DNA from: JBKJVQ01 sp046717125
Lineage (GTDB): Bacteria > Pseudomonadota > Alphaproteobacteria > Rhizobiales > Methyloligellaceae
DNA length: 19,543 bases
Assembly: GCA_046717125.1 (NCBI GenBank)
Contig: JBKJVQ010000236.1
Coordinates: 1 to 19,543, forward strand
Direction: 5' to 3'
In this document: positions 13,376 to 19,543 of the stretch, piece after piece
How the letters are laid out: the number at the start of each line of letters is the position of its first letter
Position numbering within the stretch: position 1 is the first letter of the stretch
Position numbers and translations under genes: made by a program
Notes under the pieces: generated by a model
The model's input: only the letters and a program-made list of their open reading frames with translations
Database searches by the model: none
Told to the model about the DNA's origin: nothing

Positions 13376-14533
13376 TTACTGGCTCCGGTCTTGGGGTGCG
13401 GCGCCGCCCTGGCCGCCCTGACGGGGCTTCAGCAGCTCGTTCAACGGAAGATAGGGGACGATGCCCTGCCCCTGGCCGCTCTTGTCGTCGATGATGATCT
13501 TGTCCGTGTCTCCCAGTACCCGCTCCATCGTCTCCAGATACATGCGCCGTCGCGTCACGTCCGGGGCCTTCGAATACTCGTCGAAAATCTTGGTGTAGCG
13601 ATCCGCCTGGCCGCGCGCCTCGGCCACGGTCGAGTCGCGATAGCCTTGCGCCGCCTGGAGAATGCGCTCCGCCTCGCCGCGCGCTTCGGGAACCACACGG
13701 TTGGCGTAGGTCTGCGCCTCGTTCTGAAGCCGCTCCTGGTCCGCGCGCGCGGCCTGCACGTCGCGGAATGCATCGAGCACCTGCTGGGGCGGATCGACCT
13801 TCTGCAACTGGACCTGACGTACGAGAACGCCCGCCTTGTAGGAATCGAGCGTCTTCTGCATGAGCGCCTGCACGGCGGTTTCGGTTTTTGCCCGCTGCTC
13901 GGTCAGGATCGGCTCGATCTCGTTCTGGCCGACGACTTCGCGCATCGCGCTTTCGGCGACTTCCTTCACCGTCTGCTGAGGATTGGCGATGTTGAACAGG
14001 AAGCTCGCCGCGTCCTTGATCTGCCAGAACACCACGACGTCGACATCGACGATATTCTCATCGCCGGTGAGCATCAGGCTCTCTTCCGGAATATCGCGCG
14101 CAGTCGCGCCCGTAAGCCGATTATCGACCGCTGTCCGCATGCCGATTTCGACCCGGTTCACACGCGTAACCTGCGGCAGAAAGACCTGCTCGATCGGATA
14201 GGGCCAACGGAAATTCAGGCCCGGCGGGAGCTGGCGAACAAATTCGCCGAACCTCAAGACCACGCCCAGCTCATCCGGATTGACCCGAACCGTGAAGCCA
14301 AAAAACGCAACGATCGCCGCGACGGCGAGCGCCGCGATGCCGAACAAGGGTCCACCCATACCGCCAGGCAGCGCCTGGCGCAGACGGTCCTGGCCGCGCC
14401 GGAGAAACTCCTCGAGATCCTGCTGCGAATTGTGGCCGCCACCCGAAGGCGGGCGCTGACCCCACGGGCCGCCGCCACCGCCGCCCTTCCAGCCGCCGCC
14501 ACCGCCGCCGCCGGTCTGATTGCTCCAAGGCAT
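13376..14533 (-). CDS. hflK: HflK, SPFH/prohibitin-family modulator of FtsH protease
   Basis: HflK is the larger partner of HflC in the complex that surrounds FtsH. It has 385 residues. The N-terminus is cytosolic and very rich in Gly and Trp (residues 7-33, including runs of seven and six glycines), typical of HflK. A membrane segment follows at about 63-82. The SPFH domain then starts at VNPDELGVVLRFGEF, with a coiled-coil region of alternating Glu, Ala and Arg before EYSKAPDVTRRRMYLETMERVLG near the C-terminus. AAGGA stands 10 bases before the ATG. A good promoter lies about 100 bases upstream. It is the first gene of the hflK-hflC-DUF2065 unit. Confidence 0.96.
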   Translation of the reverse strand: MPWSNQTGGGGGGGWKGGGGGGPWGQRPPSGGGHNSQQDLEEFLRRGQDRLRQALPGGMGGPLFGIAALAVAAIVAFFGFTVRVNPDELGVVLRFGEFVRQLPPGLNFRWPYPIEQVFLPQVTRVNRVEIGMRTAVDNRLTGATARDIPEESLMLTGDENIVDVDVVVFWQIKDAASFLFNIANPQQTVKEVAESAMREVVGQNEIEPILTEQRAKTETAVQALMQKTLDSYKAGVLVRQVQLQKVDPPQQVLDAFRDVQAARADQERLQNEAQTYANRVVPEARGEAERILQAAQGYRDSTVAEARGQADRYTKIFDEYSKAPDVTRRRMYLETMERVLGDTDKIIIDDKSGQGQGIVPYLPLNELLKPRQGGQGGAAPQDRSQ

Positions 14534-14633
14534 ATCCGCAACGTCCTTCGCATGTCGAGCTGGGGGATACGGAGCAGCACAAAGCGCGCGCGTCCGTGCA
14601 GGCGGGCCTAAGGACGCCGCTCTGCGTGCCGGG

Positions 14634-14662
14634 TTTATAGGCGGTCATTCCTGTCGGTGCAA
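14634..14662 (-). promoter_or_regulatory. sigma-70-type promoter of hflK
   Basis: On the minus strand TTGCAC (14657-14662) and TATAAA (14634-14639) are separated by exactly 17 bases. This is the best promoter match in the window. Transcription would start near 14627, about 93 bases before the hflK ATG. Confidence 0.6.
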
Positions 14663-14710
14663 CGCGCGGGGTACTTAGGGATTGGTAATCTCGGACCACG
14701 TGCTCAAGCC

Positions 14711-14741
14711 TGTAGCCCGGATGGAGCGCAGTGTAATCGGG
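14711..14741. repeat. short repeat, TAGCCCGGATGGAGCGCAG type
   Basis: GTAGCCCGGATGGAGCGCAG followed by TGTAATCGGG forms an imperfect hairpin (CCCGGAT against AATCGGG). It resembles a small dispersed hairpin repeat frequent in Bradyrhizobium and Rhodopseudomonas genomes, recognised from memory. Confidence 0.6.
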
Positions 14742-14926
14742 AGATCGAAGCAGTCCGCTAGCGAGCTCAAAGCCTCGCCTCACACCTCTCCCTCCTGGCA
14801 CCGCCCCGGAGGCGCCGCAGGCGCTGTGCGGGTGGTGAAGTTTGCGGCGGCATACGCGGCTTGTGGTTCCTCCACTGTCGCATCACGACGGGAGGAGCCA
14901 AATGGCACGCCACTCGGCAACGAATG
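14742..14926. other. intergenic sequence without a recognisable gene
   Basis: Part of the 515-base gap between hflK and the methyltransferase. Open frames here overlap the flanking repeats, have no supported start, and read as low-complexity Ala/Arg. It may be decayed repeat or mobile-element sequence; I cannot name a source. Confidence 0.35.
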
Positions 14927-15025
14927 CGTCATCCCGCGAAAGCCGGATCCAGCGGAGTGCAGATTAAGATGAGATTCAGCTGAAGACTTGGACGCTGGAT
15001 TCCGTGTCTCGCGGTGCGTTTCGCG
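14927..15025. repeat. repeat of the CGTCATCCCGCGAAAGC...GGATCCAG type, truncated
   Basis: The left end CGTCATCCCGCGAAAGCCGGATCCAG is intact. Near 14993 an inverted CTGGATTCC begins the right half, but the expected terminal ATGACG is missing, so the copy is broken. It ends about 24 bases from the methyltransferase stop. Confidence 0.65.
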
Positions 15026-15048
15026 CACGCAATTCGGGAAGACGCCCG

Positions 15049-16086
15049 TCAGACAACGGAGCGATAGACCGCGACCCTGTACGGACTGAACAGATTGAGG
15101 CGCGTCCGCTCGCGCGGGGGCAGCGGCAACGGACGAAAGATGCCACTGTCGCCGACAATATCGGCGAGCACCGGATCGACCAGCACGAGATAAAGCCGTC
15201 GCGGGTGCGCCCGATAGGACTGCACGATTTTGTCGATCGCGTCCTGAAGGATGGCCGGCCCGAACGGATTGAAGAAATAGTACACCGAGGGCTCGTCGGG
15301 CGGGACGAACCGAACGACGTCGTCCAGGATGCATTCTACATCGCGGCACTTCATGCGCGAACGCGGGAACTGCTGGATGTTCATGATCGCGTCGTCGTGC
15401 AGCTCCGAGGCGAATTCGATGCCAATCACGCGCTTGAAATCGTACTCCGAGGCCAGCATCAGCACGCGGCCTCGACCCGCTCCGTAATCGATGAAGGTGA
15501 AGTTGCGCAAATCATCGTCGAGCGCGCGCATCGCCCAGGCGAATACGAGCGTGGGCGTCGCCTTGTAGTCGGATCCCGACAGCCGGTTGATGCTGGCCAC
15601 GTGGAGCCGGCGCAAAAGCGCAACCGGAGCCGTCTTGGCGAAAAACAGGGCGTCGAACTTTCTGTCGAAAACGCTCCGATGCACCGTCTTCAAAAATTGC
15701 CGCCAGTCCCGATCGAGCGCCGCCACGCCGCTGCGTGCGCGCAACTTGCGCAGAAAATTCGCGGCGCGTGGTGACACATGGGTAATCGCAGACACGCCCG
15801 AGCGCTTGAGCGCTGTTTTACCGCGCGAGGCCGAGCGCCGGACGATTTTCTGGGCGCGATTTTGGACGCGATATGCATTGGAGCGCCATTGGGCGACGAC
15901 CGAACTGGCGCGCCACCGGGCAAGGGTAGCTTCAGCCCGGCGCAGACTCTGGTCTGCCTTCCGATCCGCAGTAAGTTCCGCCGATTCCGGTTGGTCCGTC
16001 ACACCGATGCCAAGGAGCCACACATGATGTCTGCCTGCGAAGTGGGCAGGATGCGCGCGTCTGGAATTCAAGCCAATTCGTTGCAT
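15049..16086 (-). CDS. class I SAM-dependent methyltransferase, substrate unknown
   Basis: From the ATG at 16084-16086 the protein has 345 residues. The C-terminal half is a Rossmann methyltransferase: motif I FIDYGAGRGRVL (about 198-209), an acidic residue after the second strand in GIEFA (Glu224), and YYFFNPFGP (about 269-277) in the usual motif IV position. The block before motif I, with FDRKFD followed by a S-x-Y-x-A-T-P segment, also occurs in a broad family of uncharacterised bacterial methyltransferases. The first 100 or so residues are basic, helical and unassigned. The start is unsure: a TTG at 16135-16137 and a GTG at 16000-16002 are alternatives, and none has a clear ribosome binding site. 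The gene is divergent from the sigma factor gene. The substrate could be a protein, lipid or small molecule. Confidence 0.75.
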   Translation of the reverse strand: MQRIGLNSRRAHPAHFAGRHHVWLLGIGVTDQPESAELTADRKADQSLRRAEATLARWRASSVVAQWRSNAYRVQNRAQKIVRRSASRGKTALKRSGVSAITHVSPRAANFLRKLRARSGVAALDRDWRQFLKTVHRSVFDRKFDALFFAKTAPVALLRRLHVASINRLSGSDYKATPTLVFAWAMRALDDDLRNFTFIDYGAGRGRVLMLASEYDFKRVIGIEFASELHDDAIMNIQQFPRSRMKCRDVECILDDVVRFVPPDEPSVYYFFNPFGPAILQDAIDKIVQSYRAHPRRLYLVLVDPVLADIVGDSGIFRPLPLPPRERTRLNLFSPYRVAVYRSVV

Positions 16087-16244
16087 AACGCACTGGAGAT
16101 AGCACTTGTTCGGACGGGCCGCGCTGTACCCGTCCAAATCCGTGCTAGGATGTGATTCGTTCGCAATCTCAGGTGCTTGGCTGCAGCTGCACCGTGCGGC
16201 GCTCGCGGGCTCCGGGATTCTTGCCGAGGGGTGGAGGCGGGGCC

Positions 16245-16796
16245 GTGCGGGGCGATATCCTGGTGCAGTCCATCAGAGACGATCTGGTCGCGCTGTTGCC
16301 GCGAATGCGGCGCTTTGCTTTCGCGCTGTGTGGCAATGCACAGGCGCGCGACGTTCTCTTGCGTTTGGCGTGCGTTGCGATGATGGACAATGCGCACCGC
16401 TATCGGCGCGGCACGCCGTTCGACCGGTGGGCTTATGGCGAAATACATCGCGCATGGCTCGCCTTGCTGCGATCGAAGGACGATCCATTCGGACAGACGC
16501 GGCAGGATGGCGCTTTCGCTGCGCGGCTCTATCGGGACGACGGCGCGTTCGATGCGGCCGCGCGCTTCATCGATGGACTGTCTCCGCCGCAGCGGGCGGC
16601 GCTGGCCCTCATTCACGGCGAACACTTCACGTATGAGGACGCAGCGGCCGTGCTCGACACGACAGAAGGCGCGGTGCGTGCGCGCGTCATGCATGCGCAG
16701 ACCGGGCTGGCCGATAGATTGTCCGGCAAGACTCAATCTAGGATCGCGCCGGTCGAAAACCTGTTCCCGCCTCAACCTGACGGCATAAGCCCATGA
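16245..16796 (+). CDS. ECF-like RNA polymerase sigma factor, divergent region 2
   Basis: The 183-residue protein has an N-terminal sigma-region-2-like helix set (about 8-75: LLPRMRRFAFALCGN, then FDRWAYGEIHRAWL) and a good region 4 helix-turn-helix (about 112-158: LSPPQRAALALIHGE, then YEDAAAVLDTTEGAVRARV). The usual region 2 stretch of the type D-D-L-V-Q-E-T is replaced by ARDVLLRLACVAM at 34-46, so -10 recognition or melting may be altered. The GTG at 16245 has GGAG 8 bases upstream; an in-frame GTG at 16152 would add 31 residues of unlike composition and is rejected. The stop overlaps the next gene's ATG (ATGA), a typical sigma/anti-sigma pairing. It may control itself and the downstream symporter, which is inference. 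Confidence 0.78.
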   Translation: MRGDILVQSIRDDLVALLPRMRRFAFALCGNAQARDVLLRLACVAMMDNAHRYRRGTPFDRWAYGEIHRAWLALLRSKDDPFGQTRQDGAFAARLYRDDGAFDAAARFIDGLSPPQRAALALIHGEHFTYEDAAAVLDTTEGAVRARVMHAQTGLADRLSGKTQSRIAPVENLFPPQPDGISP

Positions 16797-17182
16797 CCGA
16801 ACTCAGCGACGAGCTCCTGCTTGCCTATGTCGATGGCCAGCTCGCGCACAAGAAGCGCGAAGCAATCGACCGCGTGCTCAAGCATGACGGCGAAGCGGTC
16901 CTGCGTGTGGACGCACTGCGACAGGCCCAGCAGAAGCTCGAGTCCGCGTTCGACGAGATGCTGCGCAGCGAATGGGCGGAAATCGAGGCTCGGCCCGACG
17001 ACAGGGCGCTGCTCGACTATGAGGCGCTCGCACGCAAATATGCGCGCTGGAGCCGTGGCCGCATCGCCGTCGCAGGCCTTGCGTTTCTCGCGCTCGGAGC
17101 GGCGATGGGTTACACAGCCGCAAGACTGGATCTGGCGGGTTGGCTGAAGCCTGTCGTGTCCGCCATGATTGCTGGCGGTTGA
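16793..17182 (+). CDS. putative membrane-bound anti-sigma factor
   Basis: The protein has 129 residues. The N-terminus LSDELLLAYVDGQL (4-17) is the opening helix typical of anti-sigma domains that wrap an ECF sigma factor, followed by helices rich in Arg, Gln and Glu to about residue 85. One membrane segment runs at about 90-110, leaving a short periplasmic tail of some 19 residues. There are no Cys residues, so it is not a zinc (HxxxCxxC) anti-sigma domain. The ATG overlaps the sigma gene stop, consistent with co-translation of the pair. The short periplasmic tail leaves little room for a sensor domain, so the signal may come through another membrane protein; the symporter encoded 31 bases downstream is a possibility. 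Confidence 0.72.
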   Translation: MTELSDELLLAYVDGQLAHKKREAIDRVLKHDGEAVLRVDALRQAQQKLESAFDEMLRSEWAEIEARPDDRALLDYEALARKYARWSRGRIAVAGLAFLALGAAMGYTAARLDLAGWLKPVVSAMIAGG

Positions 17183-17213
17183 CCCGCCTGAAGCATGGAT
17201 TACCCGGGGGCGT

Positions 17214-18737
17214 ATGGACCAGACACTGATCGCACTCGCCGTTTTCTCGGCGCTCTATGTCGGCCTGATCTTTGCCGTGCATCGCGGCGTGTCCGCGCGC
17301 GACAATACGCTGGAAGAATTCCTGGTCTCGGGCCGCAATCTCAGCCTGTCGACCACGGTCGCGACATTGGGCGCGACCGAGATCGGCCTTATCACCATCG
17401 CCTACAACGCACAGAAGGGCTTCAACGACGGCTTCGCCGCGTTCCATATAGGCCTCGCCGCGCTGATCGGCTGCGTCCTGATTGGCCTCACCGGCTTCGT
17501 CGTCCGGCCCATGCGCGCGCAGGGCGTGCTCACCCTCCCCGAATATTACGAGAAGCGCTTCGGCCGTGACGTGCGCGTGCTCGGCGCGCTTGTGATGGCG
17601 TTCGGCGGCATCCTCAACATGGGCCTGTTCCTGAAGGTCGGGGCGTTCTTTCTCACCGCGATGTTCGCGCCCAAGGGCGTGGTCGTCGATCCGACGCTGC
17701 TCATGGTCATCCTGACCGGCGTCGCCGTCGCCTACACGGTCTACGGCGGCATGCGCTCGGTCGTTGCGACCGACGTGTTCCAGTTCGTGCTGATGCTGAT
17801 GGGGATGCTGGTCGCGCTCTGGTACCTCAACAGCGTCGTTCCGTTCGATCAGGCGGTTGCGACCGTCCAGCGCGACAAGGGCGAGGCCGGATTCAACCCT
17901 CTCGTCAGCCCCAGCTTCGGCTGGGTCTACATGCTCTGGATGGTGTTCGTCGCGGGCATCGTCTCGTCCGCCATCTGGCCCACCGCCCTCACCCGCGCCA
18001 TCCTGATCGCAGACCAGCGGCAGGTGTCGAACGCCTATTTAATTTCGTCGGTCATTTTCATGGCGCGCATGGTGATTCCCGCGTTTCTCGGCGTCCTCGC
18101 ATTCGCTTATTTCGCCGATGGCGGGCCGGGCGCGGCATCAACCGAGACACTGCTTGCGCCCTATGGCGACGATTCCGACCTCGCCGCAACCGCCGCCATG
18201 CTCGGCCATGCCCTGCCCCCATGGCTGCTCGGCTTCATCGCCATCGCCATGTTCTCATCCTTCATGTCGACCCAGAGCGGCTATTTGCATTGCTGGTCTT
18301 CCATCCTTGCGCGCGACGTGATCGGCGCGCTGACGGGCAAGGCGGACGAGGCGCGGTTCCAGATCAGGACCGCACGCATCCTGATCGTGGTCATCGCGCT
18401 CTATGAACTCTACTGGGGACTCGTTTATCGGGGCGGCGAAGACGTGTGGGACTATCTCGCCATCTCGGGCTCGATCTATTTCTGCTCGGGGGTCGTGCTG
18501 CTCGGCTGCGGGCTCTATTGGAAGCGCGCAACCCGGCGCGGCGCGCTGCTTGCGCTGCTGTTCGGTTTCTCGGCAATTTTCGCTTTGCCGGGTTTGAAGA
18601 GCGCGGTGGGTCTCGACGGGCTGTCGAGCGCCGCGATCGGCTTTCTGGCGGTCGGCCTGTCGCTGGCGGGCATGGTATTCGGATCGCTCAGCGAACGCCC
18701 ACGCGCCGCCGAAGCTGAGGAAGGGAGCGCGGCATGA
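17214..18737 (+). CDS. sodium:solute symporter (SSS) family transporter
   Basis: This is an inner-membrane sodium-coupled importer; the substrate cannot be told from sequence. It has 507 residues with about thirteen membrane segments. Typical SSS features are EEFLVSGRNLSL near residues 30-41, TLPEYYEKRFG at about 105-115, and YTVYGGMRSVVATDVFQF in the middle of the protein, matching the usual Y-T-x-x-G-G-x-x-x-V-x-x-T-D-x-x-Q consensus. The ATG at 17214 is preceded by a G-run; a frame from 17169 would add 15 non-membrane residues and overlap the anti-sigma gene. It follows the sigma/anti-sigma pair by 31 bases and overlaps the next small gene by ATGA, so it is part of a four-gene unit. Proline-, pantothenate- and acetate-type members look alike at this level. 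Confidence 0.9.
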   Translation: MDQTLIALAVFSALYVGLIFAVHRGVSARDNTLEEFLVSGRNLSLSTTVATLGATEIGLITIAYNAQKGFNDGFAAFHIGLAALIGCVLIGLTGFVVRPMRAQGVLTLPEYYEKRFGRDVRVLGALVMAFGGILNMGLFLKVGAFFLTAMFAPKGVVVDPTLLMVILTGVAVAYTVYGGMRSVVATDVFQFVLMLMGMLVALWYLNSVVPFDQAVATVQRDKGEAGFNPLVSPSFGWVYMLWMVFVAGIVSSAIWPTALTRAILIADQRQVSNAYLISSVIFMARMVIPAFLGVLAFAYFADGGPGAASTETLLAPYGDDSDLAATAAMLGHALPPWLLGFIAIAMFSSFMSTQSGYLHCWSSILARDVIGALTGKADEARFQIRTARILIVVIALYELYWGLVYRGGEDVWDYLAISGSIYFCSGVVLLGCGLYWKRATRRGALLALLFGFSAIFALPGLKSAVGLDGLSSAAIGFLAVGLSLAGMVFGSLSERPRAAEAEEGSAA

Positions 18738-18850
18738 GCCAGGATTTCTGGATGATGCTCTGGGACCTGACGTTATGGGGCAGCATCATCGGCGTGGCCG
18801 GCGTCACAATCTTCGTGCTGTGGGGCATCTGGCGCGGAGGCCCGGCTTGA
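18734..18850 (+). CDS. 38-residue single-TM protein coupled to the symporter
   Basis: The frame begins at an ATG that overlaps the symporter stop (ATGA) and ends with TGA at 18848-18850. The N-terminus has three Trp residues and two Met pairs or near-pairs in its first 15 positions (start M-S-Q-D-F-W). A single hydrophobic helix follows at about 13-32, then a short positive end (W-R-G-G-P-A), placing the C-terminus in the cytoplasm by the positive-inside rule. The coupling strongly suggests a real product made with the symporter, perhaps a stabilising subunit. Some SSS transporters in other bacteria have small accessory membrane proteins; this one is not clearly of a family I can name. GGGAG about 8 bases upstream supports the start. 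Confidence 0.68.
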   Translation: MSQDFWMMLWDLTLWGSIIGVAGVTIFVLWGIWRGGPA

Positions 18851-18863
18851 GCAGGACCCGCGC

Positions 18864-19277
18864 CTACTCCTCCTCAACCGAAGGCGGAGGGCCCGGAGAA
18901 TAGTCGCCCTCCATGTGCCGGTTCAGATCGCGCCGCGTCTCTGCGATCCGAGCCTGGGTGCAATATTTCGGGTTCTTGGCAAGCGTGGCCTGAAACCGTC
19001 TGAACGCGAACTCGTAGGCTTGGCGGCGCGCGCCGACATCGCCGCCGGTGCGGCCTTCCTGATTCACCCAGTTCGAGACGAGCATGTTGGGCTGATAGAC
19101 GAAGCCGCATTTCTCCGCCCGCGCAGAGGTCCAGGCGAGCTGCACGGCGGTATTCGATCCTCCACCAGCCGGATTTTCATCCCTGCTCGCGCCGCATGAC
19201 ACAAGCATTAGCGCCGACAGGATTAGGACCGCGAGTCGGGTTTCGCGCCCCGCCAATCGATATGAACATTCCCCCAT
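18864..19277 (-). CDS. small lipoprotein, hypothetical
   Basis: From the ATG at 19275-19277 the protein has 137 residues. A lipoprotein signal sequence with LAVLILSALMLVSC ends in a good lipobox (LVSC, Cys28), so it is probably lipid-anchored after export. The mature part has two further Cys residues (in EKCGFVYQP and PKYCTQAR) that could pair, a helical region rich in Arg, Glu and Ala, and a Pro/Glu-rich end. I recognise a resemblance to small uncharacterised exported proteins of this order with a similar C-G-F...Y-C-T pattern but cannot name it. Other possible starts are the ATG at 19287-19289 and a TTG at 19254-19256, the latter giving a tighter signal peptide. It converges with the symporter unit. 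A TTGACG at 19324-19329 could be its -35. Confidence 0.65.
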   Translation of the reverse strand: MGECSYRLAGRETRLAVLILSALMLVSCGASRDENPAGGGSNTAVQLAWTSARAEKCGFVYQPNMLVSNWVNQEGRTGGDVGARRQAYEFAFRRFQATLAKNPKYCTQARIAETRRDLNRHMEGDYSPGPPPSVEEE

Positions 19278-19329
19278 GATGGGCAGCATCCTAGTGGGTG
19301 TTTGTCTTGATTGGAACCGGACGCGTCAA

Positions 19330-19413
19330 CGTCATGCGCGGGTTTACCCGCGCGCATCCACGGCTTTCCGGGTTAGCGAGCAGTGGATGGCCGGGACAGG
19401 CCCGGCCATGACG
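19330..19413. repeat. cloverleaf-like palindromic intergenic repeat
   Basis: The outer arms CGTCATG (19330-19336) and CATGACG (19407-19413) enclose three inner inverted pairs: CGCGGGT/ACCCGCG (19337-19343 with 19346-19352), CATCCAC/GTGGATG (19355-19361 with 19383-19389) and GGCCGGG/CCCGGCC (19389-19395 with 19401-19407). The right half (GTGGATGGCCGGG...) is a familiar rhizobial repeat. It lies between the lipoprotein and the next gene's stop. Confidence 0.8.
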
Positions 19414-19424
19414 ACATCATTTAA

Positions 19425-19543
19425 CTACCACTGCACCCTGAAGCCGCCCGAGGTTATGTAGCCTTCGGCGTCCTCGCCGAAGATCAGGTCGACCTTGGAG
19501 AAGGCCGAGACCGCGTTCGAGCCGAACAGGAACGTGTTGGTGC
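19425..19543 (-). CDS. C-terminal end of a probable outer-membrane beta-barrel protein (runs off window)
   Basis: Only the last 38 residues are in the window; the gene begins beyond 19543. They show alternating polar and hydrophobic residues (FSKVDLIFGEDAEGY, then SGGFRVQW) and end in an aromatic residue, Trp, just before the TAG stop. That is the usual C-terminal signature of barrel proteins recognised by the BAM complex. Gly-rich turns also fit. No further family assignment is possible from this fragment; a porin or an unrelated secreted protein remains possible. A palindromic repeat begins 12 bases after the stop. Confidence 0.45.
   Translation of the reverse strand, partial: TNTFLFGSNAVSAFSKVDLIFGEDAEGYITSGGFRVQW

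Noticed and set aside
13391..14611. 406-codon plus-strand frame antisense to hflK
   Set aside because: It is a codon-bias shadow of the GC-rich hflK gene, rich in Arg and Leu without domain motifs.
14682..14972. 96-codon frame between hflK and the methyltransferase
   Set aside because: It runs through two dispersed repeats, which often create spurious frames, and lacks a start signal.
16152..16244. N-terminal extension of the sigma factor from a GTG at 16152
   Set aside because: The added residues are low-complexity and unlike sigma proteins; the GTG at 16245 has a ribosome binding site and the first sigma helix follows at once.
19276..19461. 61-codon plus-strand frame with W-M-A-G-T-G-P-A-M-T
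   Set aside because: This peptide is the well-known false translation of the rhizobial palindromic repeat, not a gene.

Overview
The window (about 19.5 kb, GC-rich) comes from an alphaproteobacterium of the order Hyphomicrobiales (Rhizobiales). The gene content and order (hflK-hflC-DUF2065-Do protease; ilvB/ilvN/ilvC; miaA nearby) fit this group. So do several palindromic repeats of kinds familiar from Bradyrhizobium/Xanthobacteraceae-like genomes. Most of the window is housekeeping chromosome. I see no phage, IS, CRISPR, tRNA or rRNA genes.

Layout. (1) 1-3601, branched-chain amino acid block, mostly minus strand: the 5' part of leuA, preceded by a leader peptide with four consecutive Leu codons and a nested hairpin; a small secreted protein on the plus strand; then ilvC, ilvN and a YqhA-family membrane protein. 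(2) 3602-5368, ilvB, with a good promoter and a possibly structured leader. The order ilvB > yqhA-like > ilvN > ilvC suggests one transcription unit with a foreign-looking membrane gene inside it. (3) 5719-9916: kup (potassium uptake) converging on miaA (tRNA modification), then a DUF1015 gene. (4) 10150-14533, minus strand: the envelope proteolysis operon hflK-hflC-DUF2065-Do protease (degP/htrA), with a clear promoter before hflK and a probable internal one before the protease. (5) 15049-16086: a SAM-dependent methyltransferase, divergent from (6) 16245-18850: a four-gene, tightly packed unit of a divergent ECF-like sigma factor, a one-TM anti-sigma candidate, a sodium:solute symporter and a 38-residue single-TM protein coupled to the symporter by an ATGA overlap. 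(7) 18864-19543: a small lipoprotein and the C-terminus of a probable outer-membrane beta-barrel protein.

The most interesting items are the leuA leader, where the Leu-codon run can pair with the 3' half of an inner palindrome and so compete with the hairpin; the uncharacterised sigma/anti-sigma/symporter/microprotein cassette; an ilvB enzyme with GEAS in place of the usual GDGS/GDAS at the thiamine-diphosphate metal site; and several repeats that touch gene boundaries, one of which appears to supply the miaA start region. No wholly new system is proven here. The sigma-symporter cassette is the best candidate for something undescribed.
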